The notes below the pieces were generated by a model. The model made no database searches and was not told the origin of the DNA. It saw only the letters and a list, made by a program, of their open reading frames with translations. A DNA stretch of 63,490 nt from the NCBI GenBank assembly GCA_001584585.1, contig LSYV01000034.1:87991-151480 (forward strand), in the 5' to 3' direction. Shown here one piece after another: positions 1 through 11,192 of the stretch (position 1 is its first letter; each line of letters opens with the position of its first letter). The position numbers and the translations under genes are program-made. Origin of the DNA: Gonium pectorale. Its lineage: Eukaryota > Chlorophyta > Chlorophyceae > Chlamydomonadales > Volvocaceae.

Positions 1-112
1 CTGCCCCCGCCTCGCATTCACCCCGCCCCTGTCCCCCCCCCTCTCCCCCTCTCCCCCCTGCCCCCCCCCCCCCGCCCCCGCCGCCCCGCCGCCCCCCGCC
101 CTCCCCCCGCAG
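1..112 (+). other. Intron 3' end: C-rich polypyrimidine tract and acceptor
   Basis: This is almost pure C/T sequence ending in a CAG acceptor at 110-112. It precedes an exon whose counterpart in the downstream paralogue (18789) also follows a C-rich tract and CAG. It is therefore the end of an intron, and the 5' half of the first kinase gene lies to the left of the window. Confidence 0.8.
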
Positions 113-3100
113 ATGATCCTGTGCGCCTGCTCAGTGGCCGGCGGGCCCCTGTCCCTGGGCGACCTGGGCATCTGTAACGCGGAGCTGGGGGCGCTGCAGC
201 AGCAGGTGCTGGGCCTGGATGCGGATGCGGTTGCGGCATGGCCAGCGTCTGGCGAGGCAGCTGCGGCGGCGGCTGGCGCCGCCGACAGCGCAGTCTTGAA
301 CGCCGACGGCAGCGGCGCGATGCGGCCCGTTGTCGCCCCCCGGGCGCTCTCCACGGACAACAGGCTCAAGGGCTCTGCGGGTGAGGGCAGCTGCGGGGCG
401 GGATGGACGGGACAGTAGGCAGGGACGCGGCCCGAGGCGCCTGCACGCCTGAGGCGGACCGGGGGCGGGCCGTGTGGAGCCGGCTGCTGGGCCGTCGGCG
501 TGAGCCGGGGCATGGGGCCAGGGCCTCGGGATGGGGTCCTTTCTCGGGAGGGTCGACTCGCAGCGCTGGGGGTGTCTGTTTCTAGCCTGACTGGGGCTGC
601 TGCGCTTGGCCCGCCCGCCGTGCAGTCCGGCCCGTCTCCCGCACCCGCTTCAGCCGGCTGCGGTCGATGCTCCCGCCCGGCATTGGCATCAGCATCGGCA
701 TCGCGGGCGCCTCGTGGGGCGGAGGTGGCGGCGGCGGGGGCCGCAACTCGAGCCGGCTCGATGCGGCGCACCTGCGCGCCGCCTACATGTCCAACGACTC
801 GACCAAGTCCGTCCCTGCCGCGGGTGCGGTGCCTGCGGGCTGCGTTCGCGCGTGGGGGAGGGGGGCGGGGTTGAGGAGCGGTGCGCGTGGGCAAGGAGCG
901 GGGGGCGGTCCTCGGCTCGGGTGCTGGGGCCGACTCAGGCGTGTACTAATAGTGCCCTGGGCGGACGGGCGTGCCGTGGGGTTAGCCCTCGGGTAGTCAG
1001 CAGTCGGGTGGGTACGTTGTGCGGGCGGGGTCTATTTTTCCAGGGGCTTCGGAGCTAGGGTCTGCATTGTGGCAGACCCTGCCCACGCGGTGCATACCTA
1101 CTCTCATCTTCGTTCGACGAAACGTGTGTCCAGTGGGCGGTGTCTCGAAGGGCGGCCTGCCCCTCCATGTCCCTGCCGCGCGCCCTCTCCTCCGCGCCCT
1201 CCCTGCGGGGTACGCGCCCGCCGCCAGCAAAACCGATGTTGTCCGGACGCTCCTCCCCCGGCGGGTGGGGCCGCCTTACCACTCCCGCAGCGGGCGCCGG
1301 CGCACGGGAGGACGAGGACGAGCTGCGGCAGCCCTGGCTGTACTCCACAGCGCCCGAGGTGCTCCTGGAGACGGGCGCAGCGGACGCGTCTCCAATACAC
1401 GTGAGTAGCATGGAGCGTGCCGCCAGGGCAGGGCGGGGCTGCAGCTCGGCCTGACGGAGGCGCCATTCTGGGGGGAGGCGCGTCGCCCACCATTGCTCAC
1501 CATCTACTGAGCGGTGACTGTTAAGCCAGGCAATGGGACGCGCCTCCACTTACGTGTCTGTCCATGGGCTGTGCGTTGGGCTGGCGCACGATGCTACCGG
1601 CCACCCCGGCCGGCTGCCGTCGCGTGAAACCGTTCGCTCGCCCATGCCCCGAGCACAGCAAAGAAGGCTTGGTTTTAGGGGGCGCACAACCCACGCCATC
1701 CCCTGCAGCCGCCCCTGATCGTACGCCGAAAGCTCCTCCCCAGAAAGGCATGCGCCCGAAGCGCCCCTGCCGTCGCTGCCAACCAACACCCCACTTCCCG
1801 GACAGACGCTCGTCTCCTCCATGCGCTCCGGCCTTACGGCGGCGCTCACGGGCGCCATGAGCGGCACGATGAGCGGCGAGGAGTCCAGGTGGGGCTGTGG
1901 GGTTTTGGGTTATGCGGGGCTTCGGGAGGCTCGCGCGCGGGGGGATCTGGCTCCCCTGTTGGCCCGTCGTGCAGTGCGCAGGAGTCGACGGTGCGCAGGG
2001 GAGCGCAGACGGAGCGCAATTTGCCTCCCGCAGAGGCGCAGATCCATTTGGCCCAGCGGTCTAGGGTCTAGGGTTGGGCAAGCACGCCGGTGGTTGCCCC
2101 GAATGACAAAGTTTGGTTCTTTCCAACCCGCAGGTCCATGGTGGCTCAGGAGCTGACGGCCATCCGTCTCCACAAGGTCATCGGACACGGCGGGCAGGTT
2201 GGTACGGTGATCGGCGGCGGGCGCGCGCGCCGCGTGGCACCGACCGACCCGTGGGTCATGCGGCAGGGCGGCGGGCGGGAGCGAGAAGGCTGTGATGCCA
2301 CTACCGTGCGGCCTCGCGGACTCCCCAGGGTGGCAGGGGACGCGCGAAGGGGTGGGTGCGTGGGCTTGGGCAAGGACTTCGCTGCGGTGCTGTGGGTGGC
2401 GCGGTATGCCTGGTTAGGTCGGAAGGTGGCAGGAAGACGGACGATGGTGGGGGCTAGGCGGTAGTGGGTGGCCTACCATAGTGTGTCTCGGCTAGCCATC
2501 ACCGGAGCAGACCCGGCCGGACGCAACCCGGTGGCCCGCTTGTGTGCCCTCACTTGCCTCGCTCGCCTCTCGCCCACAGGGCGTCGTGATCCGCGGCACG
2601 CTCCACGGACTGGAGACCGCAATCAAGGTGAGCACGCGGCGCGGCGCCGCTCGCGCGAATGTGCTTGCCGCCGGCGCTTCGCACCGCACCTTTGGCCCCT
2701 TGGCCTACGCGCCACGCCACGTCCGAAACAGGGCAGGAGCGCTTGCAGACAACGACAACCCCAGCGCTACTCGAACGGCACTGCGGTGAACCATTCGAAC
2801 GAGCAGCCGTCCTGACCGTTGCCTTTGACGCGCTGTCAAAACGTTCGCCGCTGCAGGTCATCGCGCACCGCAACGAACCCCGATCGTCGGAAAGCACCGC
2901 CCGCGACGCGGCCAACGCGGCCGGCGACCGTAGCGACGAGAAGAAGGATCTGCACAACATGTCGGGGGTGAGGGGGCCGAGGGCCGACGTGGCATCGCGG
3001 CGTCTGTGCACTTGCATCAGCAGCAACGGGGACGTGAGGACGGCTGCGGCCGGTGGCGGGCCGCAATGCACGGCCCGGATCCTTCCGGGCTGCTCCCCTC

Positions 3101-6100
3101 CCCTCCTGGACGCGGGGCGGCAGGGTTGCCTTTTGACACGCCCGCTTCATACCCCGCCTCGCCCGCAGGCCAAGCGCGGCGCCATGGAGCTCATCGTGAC
3201 TGGCGCCCTGTCGCACCCAAACATCGTGCAGGTGCGCTGTGCACAGCTACTGCTGCTGCTGCTGCTGCTGTTGCACAGCCCTGAACAGACTGCGGCTGCG
3301 TAGTTGAGAGGATGCGCGGAGCAGCCGCATTTTGGCAATGCCGTCAAGAGGTGATCGCCGGTCCCTGCCTCCGCCAACACCTCACCTGTCAGCAAAGCCG
3401 TACGCCAATTGTTAAACCAGGCTGAGGCGCACTGCCGCACGGTGCCGTATTTCTGTCCAGGCCCGCAGTACATGCAGTACGGCTGCTTGCCGCCGGCGCT
3501 CGTGGTGACCGCCGTTCTCCGTCCGCGCCCCCGCGCTCCCTCACTACTGGGCGCCTGCCAACGCTCCCGCGGGAGAAGAGAAACGCATCCGGACGGCTGC
3601 TCACATAGCCATACCATTTCCGTCAAACTCCTCCGTCCTCGTCCTCGCGTGTTCGTGATTCGCGGGCCCCTCGGACAAAGTCACGCCGTCTTGCGTCCCG
3701 CCAGGTGCTGGCCTCCTTCTCGGAGGTGGTGCTGGCGCGCTGCGCGTTTCGCGGCGAGCCGCAGCCGCAGCTCAGGCTGTTCACCAAGGACGACCCGGCT
3801 CTGGGGGAGAGCGCCGCCAAGGGTGAGGCGCCGCTGAGCTTGCCCTGGGTGGAGGCGTTGCGCCCAACAGACCCTGGACGCGCACCGGGGCCTGGCCCCC
3901 GTTCGCTCTTGCGGCCCGGGGCGAGCAGGCTGCGGCTCATCCCGTCCGCATTGGCGCTTGCATATAGCAGTTGGCCTGGACCAGCGGGCTGCCTTGCCGT
4001 GAGCGGGCCGGCCTCCATGTAATGTCCCCAAGCAGGCCGCCGTTGTTACCAGCACTCGTTGCTCATGGTTAATGACTCGGCTGGGCATGGCCTCGTTTGC
4101 GCTTGGCGTTGCGCGGTGCCGCCGTGCCACCTAACGCGCCGAGATCGTTTGACGATGCCCGTGATGCGGATGCCCGGGTGCCCGCAGCGACCCTCAACAC
4201 GGTGGTGTGCCTCGAGTACTGCGACGCGGGGACGCTGCTGGCGGCGGCCAGGGCGGGCGCCTTCCGGCCGCCCGGCGTCTCGGCCACGTTTGGCGCCGTG
4301 CGGCCCGCGCTGGTTCCGTTGTACACTAGCCTGCTCGAGGTACGGGGCCGTGTGTCCGTGCCTGTGGGGCGGGGCGCTTCAGACGTCGAGGGCGCATCCG
4401 TGGATTGCGCTCTGGGTTCGTACGCTGGGACGCGGAAGCTAACTGGGTCCGCGCCGCGAGACTGACGGGCTCCGTGCTCTGCCAGGGTGCACGTGTGTTA
4501 GAGGCTGGCCTCCCCAGGTCCCAACTCCGAGTTCCCATCCTAGCCGAAGCTCAGAACCCGAACCGAACTGTCCCAAGAGCGATTTCTGAAGGTTGCTTTG
4601 CGCCGTCGGGTCCATCCGCTGCTTGACCCTAAATCCTAAACCCTAGACCCGTTACATGCGACCCAACTCGCCGCCCGCCTGCCCCCAGATTGCGCTGGCT
4701 CTGCGCTACCTGCACGCCCGCCGCCTGGTGCACTGCGACGTGAAGCCGAGCAACGTGCTGCTCAAGAGCTCCACCAGGGACCCGCGCGGCTGGAACTGCA
4801 AGGTGGGTGAGCAGGCGCGCGGGGGCGGCAGGGAGGGAGGGAGGGTGTGGGCCTGTCACGCCTGCCATGGGGAACTCGGGCTTCCTTTGTCGGCTTTGGG
4901 ACCTGTTGCTCCGACTGACATGCAGGGCTGCTGCCATCTGTCTGTCGAACGCTGTCCGCACGCGAAGGGCGCTATCGCCCGGCACCTGGCTTAGGGCGGG
5001 ATCTTGCTCCGGGCGGGATCTTGCTCCGGGCGGGATCTTGCTCCGGGCGGGATCTTGCACTACAGGCATTCGCACAATGGCCATGCGCGACGCCTGCTCG
5101 CGTCCCCAAGGCGATCGCGTTTCCCGCTAGTCTGCGCACCTGCATGGGTGTTCCCGCACTCGGGCTGCCAGCCGCTTTGCGGCTTGCTCGTGAGGGGCCC
5201 GCCTGCGCGCGATGCCTGCGCCCCGCGGCTGCAGCGACATGGCATCCACGCAGCTGCCCGTGGCGGCCCGCAGGAAATCACCCTCTTGTCCCCCATTCAT
5301 GTCGAAACAGGAGCCTGTCCCCGTCCTCGCCGTCGCACCCTCTTACAAGCCCTCCGCGTGTCTCCATTCAACGCCATACCTCTGTACCCCTACCTGCCTC
5401 ACCCTCGCTCACCGCCCTGGCCGGCCCAGCCCCAACGCCTTGTCCGGTTGCGCCAAACCGTCGACGCCCTCCCGCCCTCGTTGGGCCATCCCTTCCTCCC
5501 TTCCTACCCAACCTCACCCTGCCCCCTCCCACCCCCCACACCCTCCCCGACCTGCGTTCCAATCCATTTTCCCGTTTCTTTACTACCCGCCGACCCGCCC
5601 TCCTCGTCACCTGTCCCCTCCACGTCCCGCGCAGCTGAGTGACTTCGGCTGCGTGCAGCTCATGACGGAGGTACCAGTGGGGAGTTCCCGCCACTCGGAC
5701 GAGGACCGCCGGCGCCTGTTTGGCGACCTGGCCTCGGACGCCGCGGCCGCCTCCCAGGCCGGAGGCGCCGGCAAGGCCACCGTCCTGGGCTTCAAGTACA
5801 TCAAGCCCACCGGCACGGTGCTCTACATGGCGCCCGAGTCGTTCGTTCGCGACCGCATCCTGGGGCCGTCCGTCGACATCTACGGTACGGTGTCACGAAT
5901 GGGGGATGGGGTCTGGGTTGTAGCGGTGCAACCGCCTTGGCGGCATTCGGCAGGGCAGCGAGCAGCGAGCTTGAACGCTGACTGAGGTTGCTGCTGTCGG
6001 TGGCCACAACCGTTCCCTGCGAGCTGGCGACGCTGTCACTAGGCAACCTGTGTGCGACCCGCCGCTCGACGGCCACACCGCGCGGCAACACCCACGCCAC

Positions 6101-7295
6101 GGCGCCACCTGTGCGGCTGTCCAAGCTCGTCGCACGAGCCCCCCGCACCCGCGCCCGTCGGGCCGTTGCTATGTTGCCCGGCGGCCTGGTACGGCAGGCT
6201 CACGCCCGCCGTCCACCGGGACCCACGGGAGTGCGCTCAGGTGGAACCGATACGCTGACCCCGAGTTTTCGCGCCCCCGCCTCCCTCCCTCGCCTACCTC
6301 CACGTCGCCACACATCGCCACACATCGCCACACCGCCATCAACCGCACCTTTGCGCCCCCGCCCCGCCCCGCCCCGCCCCGCCCCGCCGCCTCAGCCTTC
6401 GGCATCCTCATGCACGAGCTGCTCATGTGCCGCCCGCTGTACGAGGGCATGGACATCAAGGTGCGGTCGGCTCGGCGCCCGGCCCCATGGCGCCAGCCCC
6501 AATTGTGCCAGCCCCAATTGTGCCAGCCCCCAGCGCACGCCGTTCCCTCTGACTAGGCAGCCGCTGGCAGCGTCAGTTGTCCGTCGCTCACGGGAAACGC
6601 GCCCCGGCTGCCTCGAGGAGGGAGAGGCGCTCCGTGGACCGTGCGCAGGCCCCGCTGTGCCGGCCTCACGCGCCGTCACACTGAAGTCGTACCCTCCCTG
6701 CGCCACGTGCCGTACAGGACGTGCCGCGTCACGTGGCGCAGTACCACATGCGGCCCGAGTTTGATCCGCTGGCGCCCCTGGAGTACGTGTGAGTATGCCG
6801 TACAGCGAGCAGCGCGTGGCGCAGGGCATGCCATGGCCTGTTTGGATGCGACCCCAGTTGGGGGGGCCTTGCTGCCCGCTCCCCCCCCCCACGCACGCAC
6901 GCACATCGAAGCTCTTCCTGGTTGCGGCATCTGGGGTGCTGCAACCTTGGGCCGTGCCTGATCCGGGCGATTTACGAGACGCACCGTCCGCTGCCGGGAT
7001 CCCCGGCAACGCTCTAAGTCACCAGCAGCGGCCCTGCTTGTCAACCATGTCATCTCGGCTCCTACCTCGCCCCTTACGGTCCCGCCCGCCTCACTTATCG
7101 GCTCCCTTGCCGCCCTCCGAACCCTGTCCTAATAGCCACCTGGCGGGCCGCTGCTGGTCGGCGCACGCTTCGCGCCGGCCCACCGCGACGCAGCTGGTGC
7201 GGGAGCTGGAGGGGCTGCTGGAGGCGGCGCAGCGGGCCGAGGAGAAGCGGCTGGCGGGCCGCCTTGGCGCGCCCGTGGCGCCCGCCATGGCGTGA
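113..7295 (+). CDS. TKL-type protein kinase, paralogue 1 (3' part; 5' end outside window)
   Basis: Fifteen exons can be chained with consistent phase: 113-380, 626-823, 1291-1400, 1806-1888, 2134-2197, 2580-2627, 2857-2967, 3169-3231, 3705-3822, 4188-4339, 4689-4802, 5635-5884, 6396-6460, 6718-6788, 7136-7295 (TGA). They give 624 residues. The kinase domain starts at the Gly loop IGHGGQG (2134-2197 into 2580). It continues with the ATP-binding Lys in ETAIK (2627), SHPNIV, hinge VVCLEYCDAG, catalytic loop LVHCDVKPSNVLL (exon 4689), DFG (5641), GTVLYMAPE, VDIYAFGILMHELL, and the closing CWSAHASRRPTA. The short catalytic loop and the final RPT motif point to the TKL group. The HRD Arg is Cys, but Asp, Lys and Asn are kept, so activity is expected. 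By comparison with the 14.6-28.4 kb paralogue, the missing 5' part should carry GAF-like modules. Substrate and ligand are unknown. Confidence 0.87.
2055..2078 (+). repeat. Short telomere-like repeat in intron (TAGGGT type)
   Basis: The stretch contains GGTCTAGGGTCTAGGGTTGG, degenerate copies of a TTTAGGG-like telomeric unit. It lies inside an intron of the first kinase gene. A second telomere-like tract in opposite orientation is at 4625-4650. Confidence 0.5.
3247..3273 (+). repeat. CTG trinucleotide repeat in intron
   Basis: About eight CTG units follow directly after the donor site of the exon ending at 3231, within an intron of the first kinase gene. Confidence 0.8.
4625..4650 (+). repeat. 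Interstitial telomere-like repeat (CCCTAAA type)
   Basis: CCCTAAATCCTAAACCCTAG is a near-perfect short array of a CCCTAAA-type telomere unit. It lies 40-60 bp upstream of the acceptor of the catalytic-loop exon (4689) in the first kinase gene. The matching intron of paralogue 2 (before 25760) lacks it. Confidence 0.6.
4994..5058 (+). repeat. 17-bp tandem repeat, 3.8 copies, intronic
   Basis: The unit GGGCGGGATCTTGCTCC occurs as three identical copies plus a 14-bp partial copy, in the intron between the catalytic-loop and DFG exons of the first kinase gene. Confidence 0.95.
6490..6532 (+). repeat. Short intronic tandem repeat (CCAGCCCCAATTGTG)
   Basis: Two full copies and one partial copy of CCAGCCCCAATTGTG lie just inside an intron of the first kinase gene. 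A GCCCC array also precedes the exon at 6396 (about 6358-6390). Confidence 0.85.
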
Positions 7296-10200
7296 CCCAT
7301 GGGTGCGACCCTTGGTTCGGTGTGTGGGTCCGGAGATAAATCACCCGGCTCTAAGCTGCTGCTGTGTATCTAAAACCCCTTTCTTCGATAGCCGCCGCGT
7401 AGCCCCGTATGTTCCTTTTGCATCCGTGGAGAAACGGTTGGTTGCACGGGGCCCCGGCCATTTGGTCGATGGTCCGTTGAACTGGCAGGGCCAACGCGGT
7501 CTCGAGCTTGAGCTCTTGGTGCCCAAATGCGGGCGGCGGGCCATCCAAGGTGGGTTGCCGCACGCACGTGCAGGGACCCAATCGAGGGGCGACGCCGTTT
7601 GTCAGCGGTTGTCGTTAACCGTTGGCCTCTCTCACTGTCAGCCGCCGCTTTGGACTCCGCGCAGAAAACAATAATCCCGGCAGTCGCGATGGGTGATGAC
7701 CCCCGGAGAGAAAGCCACATAATGCTACGTGGCCTTGTTCTAAAGAAAGATGGCGTAATTTCATAATGCACTATGTGCTTGATCGCAGTGGCGGGTGGTT
7801 GTGATACTATGCGTGACTGCCGGCGGGACTGCACTAGCAGCACCGGTATTGGTTGCGGGGGGTGATACGGACGTCAGCATCCTCGAGGCTTTGCTAGTGG
7901 TTCAATGACGGGCCCAAGGTCACGCTCTAGCCTGGAGAGAGTTTGCTGCGCATACCTAGTGAGAGCGTTGTATGGTCGGAGAGCGTGCAGATGGCTTGTT
8001 CGGCTGTGAGAACGGCTGCGGACGGAGGTTCCGGAAGAGCGGCATGTCGCTAGTGGCGCATGCCATTTTGAGCGAGGATGGTTTGCCGCGCGTGGGATGG
8101 CGCCGCGGGCCTGTTGACGCGTGGTGTCTCGGCGGGCACCCACACTTGCGCAGCTTTGGTAGTGCATCCTGCTACCCGCCGACCACCTGCGCCAGTACAC
8201 TGTGCGGGCTCCACGCGGCCCCGAGGCCACCACTGATCGCCTCAGGTCGCGACACGGGGCCCGCGATCCCGGCTCCCGCCGATCGTCCCGCTTTTACTTC
8301 ATCACATTTCGCCTCGCAGATTGTTTTGATTGAGGAGGCCCCCGCTGCGTTTTAATTGGAGGCCCGTCCGCATGCGCCGTCAACTCCCGATTGGTGCGGC
8401 GGGCGAACGCGTGGGTAAGCCATTCTCTTACTATCGTCCTCACTGCATTCGAGTACGATGGCGCGGCTTATGCTGGTGGCGCATTGATTGACGAGACCGA
8501 GAGGGTGAGGCGTTGGCGTCAGATACCCGAGGCCAGCTGTCACTGTGGCTCTGCGGGCCTGCACGTTGTATGCAGGCCCGCAGCACAGTATGGACTGCCC
8601 TGCTGGTCTGGATCACGTCATAAGTACGGCAGATGGGAGTACGGCGGTGTTCGTGTGGGCACGTGATGCATTAGTACGTGCCGCACGATGGCGACGCAGC
8701 GCGCCCCTCATTCGACGGCGTCTTGCCTTGATCGCACGGCGGGCCTCCCCTCGTGCACCACTGTGCTAACCTGGAATTGTCGAGGCGCTATGTTTGTTTG
8801 GATCTTCAATGCCCGCGCTACGTGCCGTACCGCTGCCTGGCGCCTCAAGTCTGTGTTCCAGGTGGTATGCGGCGGCCGTGGCGCCAACATAGTAATGTCG
8901 GCATTGCCCCATGAGTAAGTAAGAGGAGAACTATCATGAGTACTGCTGCCACGCCGAGTGATCTCCTTAGGCGAGTGAGTTGATGAGTCGCTGCGCTACG
9001 TGCCTGTGGCCGTCTTGGTATGCGAGCGGGATTGTGCTGCACGGTGTGGGCGTTGCAGGCCGGGCACTCTAGCTTTTGCTGTCGAGCCCGCCACCGGCCC
9101 GGTCCTGCCACGGCCTGCTACGGCCGCGAGCTGCAGGGGAGCTGGTTAGGGCCCAGCCTGTTCCATATGCCATTTACATGCGACACTGTGCTGCGTGGAT
9201 CCAGCAGAATCCGTTCCGTCCGTACGACCGGGGGCAATCATTCGCGCGCATCGGGTGCGACTTTGCACGGGCTCGGTTTGTGACAAAGATACTCAGTGCT
9301 GCTCGCGCGCGCGCTCCTTGTGGCAGCGCGCGGGCGCAGTCGTGCATTGCGCGCCGCGCGCCTGTCTTAGTGCGGTGCCAATAAATAAATTGACTGTTTG
9401 CCGGTCAGGCGGGCGGACGTGGGTGTGCGTGGTTCCAGGGCAACAAGTTGCCGAGCGGGTTGTGTAGTTGGGTGTTATGAGCGGCGCGCCTGTGCGGGTG
9501 CGCGCGTGCGTTTGTTGGTGTGGAGGACAGTTGAGACGCGCCGCTTGGCGGGGGTCTTGCTCTGTACCCGCCCGCCCTATTGGAAACGTCGCGCCTTCGG
9601 GCGTGTATGACCCTAGAGGCGGGCTCCCTCGTTCGCTTCTTTCTTGCGGGAGGCGTGTGGCCCAGCGCCTTGTCACGTGCCTGCCTGCGGGATGCCAGCT
9701 TGGGCAACAGCGTATGCCCGGTTGAATGGACGTGCGACGGACGGGCAACAGCAGGCGGTCGGAGGGCGCACTCGGACGCTCGTGCGCCCGACGCCCGACC
9801 CCTCAGGCTGTCCCTGGCTGCCGAGGGCTAGTAGTCTGCACTGCTGTCTGCTTTGTGGTTTCCGCCTAGCTGAGGCGGCCGTGGCTTTTCAGTATTAGGT
9901 TTCTCCATATATATGCGCGATCGAGAGTTATCCGTGGAGCACCTCGAGTGCGCCGCCAGAAGGGGGAGCGGCATGCGGCGACAGCATCAAGATAGAGCAT
10001 CTATCCCAGTGCAGTAAGTAGCGGGTAGCGCCCTTTTTTTCCCGGTTCGGCCGAGGTGCTACTGGCAGGGGTGCTTCTGCAGGCAGCTGGCCACGCATAT
10101 GGACCAGGGGAGATCTCCCCTGCGCACATCCTTGCAACGCCGCGCCCGCCCCCACGCCTTGCCAGGCCCTGCCCTCCCAGCGGCGGCGAAAGCACCCGAA

Positions 10201-10421
10201 GAAGAGGGGAGGGGAAAGCGGGGACGATACGGCGTGCTCGGCCTGCATCGGTCGTCGAAGCAATTGCCTTTCACTTTCAGAGCCAGCCCCTGAAATTGTA
10301 CATTTCTGATTGTTGATTGTATTCATGCTCAGGCCACACGCCATATCGCCAAACTCCAAACTTCAAACTTTTTTCGGTCGCGTCCACAAGCAAAGTTTAT
10401 TATGTAACATGACCCTTCACT
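7296..10421. other. Intergenic region between kinase 1 and the 10.4-kb ORF
   Basis: No reading frame here shows a recognisable domain, splice-supported exon or volvocine-like codon use. The proximal part should hold the 3' UTR of the first kinase gene, but no clear TGTAA polyadenylation signal was found near its stop codon. A copy of a dispersed repeat is at 9563-9635. An AT-rich stretch at 9380-9400 and a TATATATGC-like sequence near 9908 are visible, but no function is assigned. Confidence 0.5.
9563..9635 (+). repeat. Dispersed repeat family 1, copy 1
   Basis: The core TTGGAAACGTCGCGCCTTCG is followed by GTAGAGGCGGG-like sequence. It is shared with 31151-31219 (reverse orientation) and 58694-58765, all in intergenic DNA. 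It is probably a fragment of a short interspersed element. Confidence 0.75.
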
Positions 10422-10952
10422 ATGACGGAACATGAGCGCGCCCTACGAGCCGTCCAAATGACTACCGGTAGGTCGCCGCTGGCCGAGTCGCTCCTGTGGA
10501 ACGCCCTCACAGCCTTGGAGGACAGGCTGTCAAAGGCGGAGGCCCAGTTCCCAGCTCTGCAGCAGGACCACGGGAGGCTGCTGCTGCGGCAGATGGCCTC
10601 ACAGACGGAGAACAAGCTAGCGCGCCGCGTCAAGCCGGGCCTCACGCCTAAGGACGCCGTCCACATGACGTTCAGCCGCCTGTCCAAGGGCAGCGATAAG
10701 GGCGTCGACAAGGCAGCCTTTCAGCGGGTCGTGCAGCAGTATCCAGGGCTTGCAGATGGGCTCAAGTCCTTGAAGGAGCTGGGCACAAGCGTCACGCACC
10801 CGGTGACGGCTCGCACGAGTGCGGGCGGCCAGCAGGCTGTCACCAGCGAGCTCCTGCGCGAGCTGATTGCCAAGGAGTACACGGACGACGACCCGGTGAA
10901 GCAGGACCTGGCGCTGCACCTGGGCGAAAGCATCTTCGTGCCGACCATTTAG
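10422..10952 (+). CDS. Small intronless ORF, hypothetical protein (176 aa)
   Basis: This is an uninterrupted 176-residue frame with high-GC third positions and balanced composition, unlike the repetitive ORFs around it. ATG at 10422 is the likely start because an in-frame TGA lies just upstream. An AT-rich stretch (about 10380-10408) precedes it. The protein looks soluble and largely helical: residues 20-60 include an amphipathic segment (LEDRLSKAEAQFPALQQD). Residues 83-100 (RLSKGSDKGVDKAAFQRVV) resemble an EF-hand-like loop-helix but lack the full acidic ligand set. No signal peptide or membrane segment is evident. It lies between the two kinase paralogues in the same orientation. No family was recognised. 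It could also be the last exon of a gene whose upstream exons were missed. Confidence 0.5.
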   Translation: MTEHERALRAVQMTTGRSPLAESLLWNALTALEDRLSKAEAQFPALQQDHGRLLLRQMASQTENKLARRVKPGLTPKDAVHMTFSRLSKGSDKGVDKAAFQRVVQQYPGLADGLKSLKELGTSVTHPVTARTSAGGQQAVTSELLRELIAKEYTDDDPVKQDLALHLGESIFVPTI

Positions 10953-11192
10953 ACGGTAATGCGGGGCCTCTCGTGAGGTGCCTGTTGGCTGGGAGGAGGA
11001 CGGGCAACCAGCTTCACCTGGTGCTGTGCATTTAGTGTTGCGGTACGACAGACTGTAGCAGGCTGTTATGGTTTGGTGAACCGTTGATATCCCCTTTCCC
11101 CCTCGTCCTGCAGAGGAGACGTGGCATGCATCGGCGGGTGACTTTGGGCTGTGCACAGTGTTTCGGCAAGTTTTGAGCAGCCTTGTTTTCCT

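Noticed and set aside
8965..9000. TTGATGAGTCG, considered as a hammerhead ribozyme core
   Set aside because: The required CUGANGA is not exact, and no partnering GAAA with flanking helices was found.
10660..10760. EF-hand in the 176-residue ORF
   Set aside because: The loop-like stretch GSDKGVDKAAF lacks the usual acidic residues at several calcium-binding positions, so no calcium-binding call is made.
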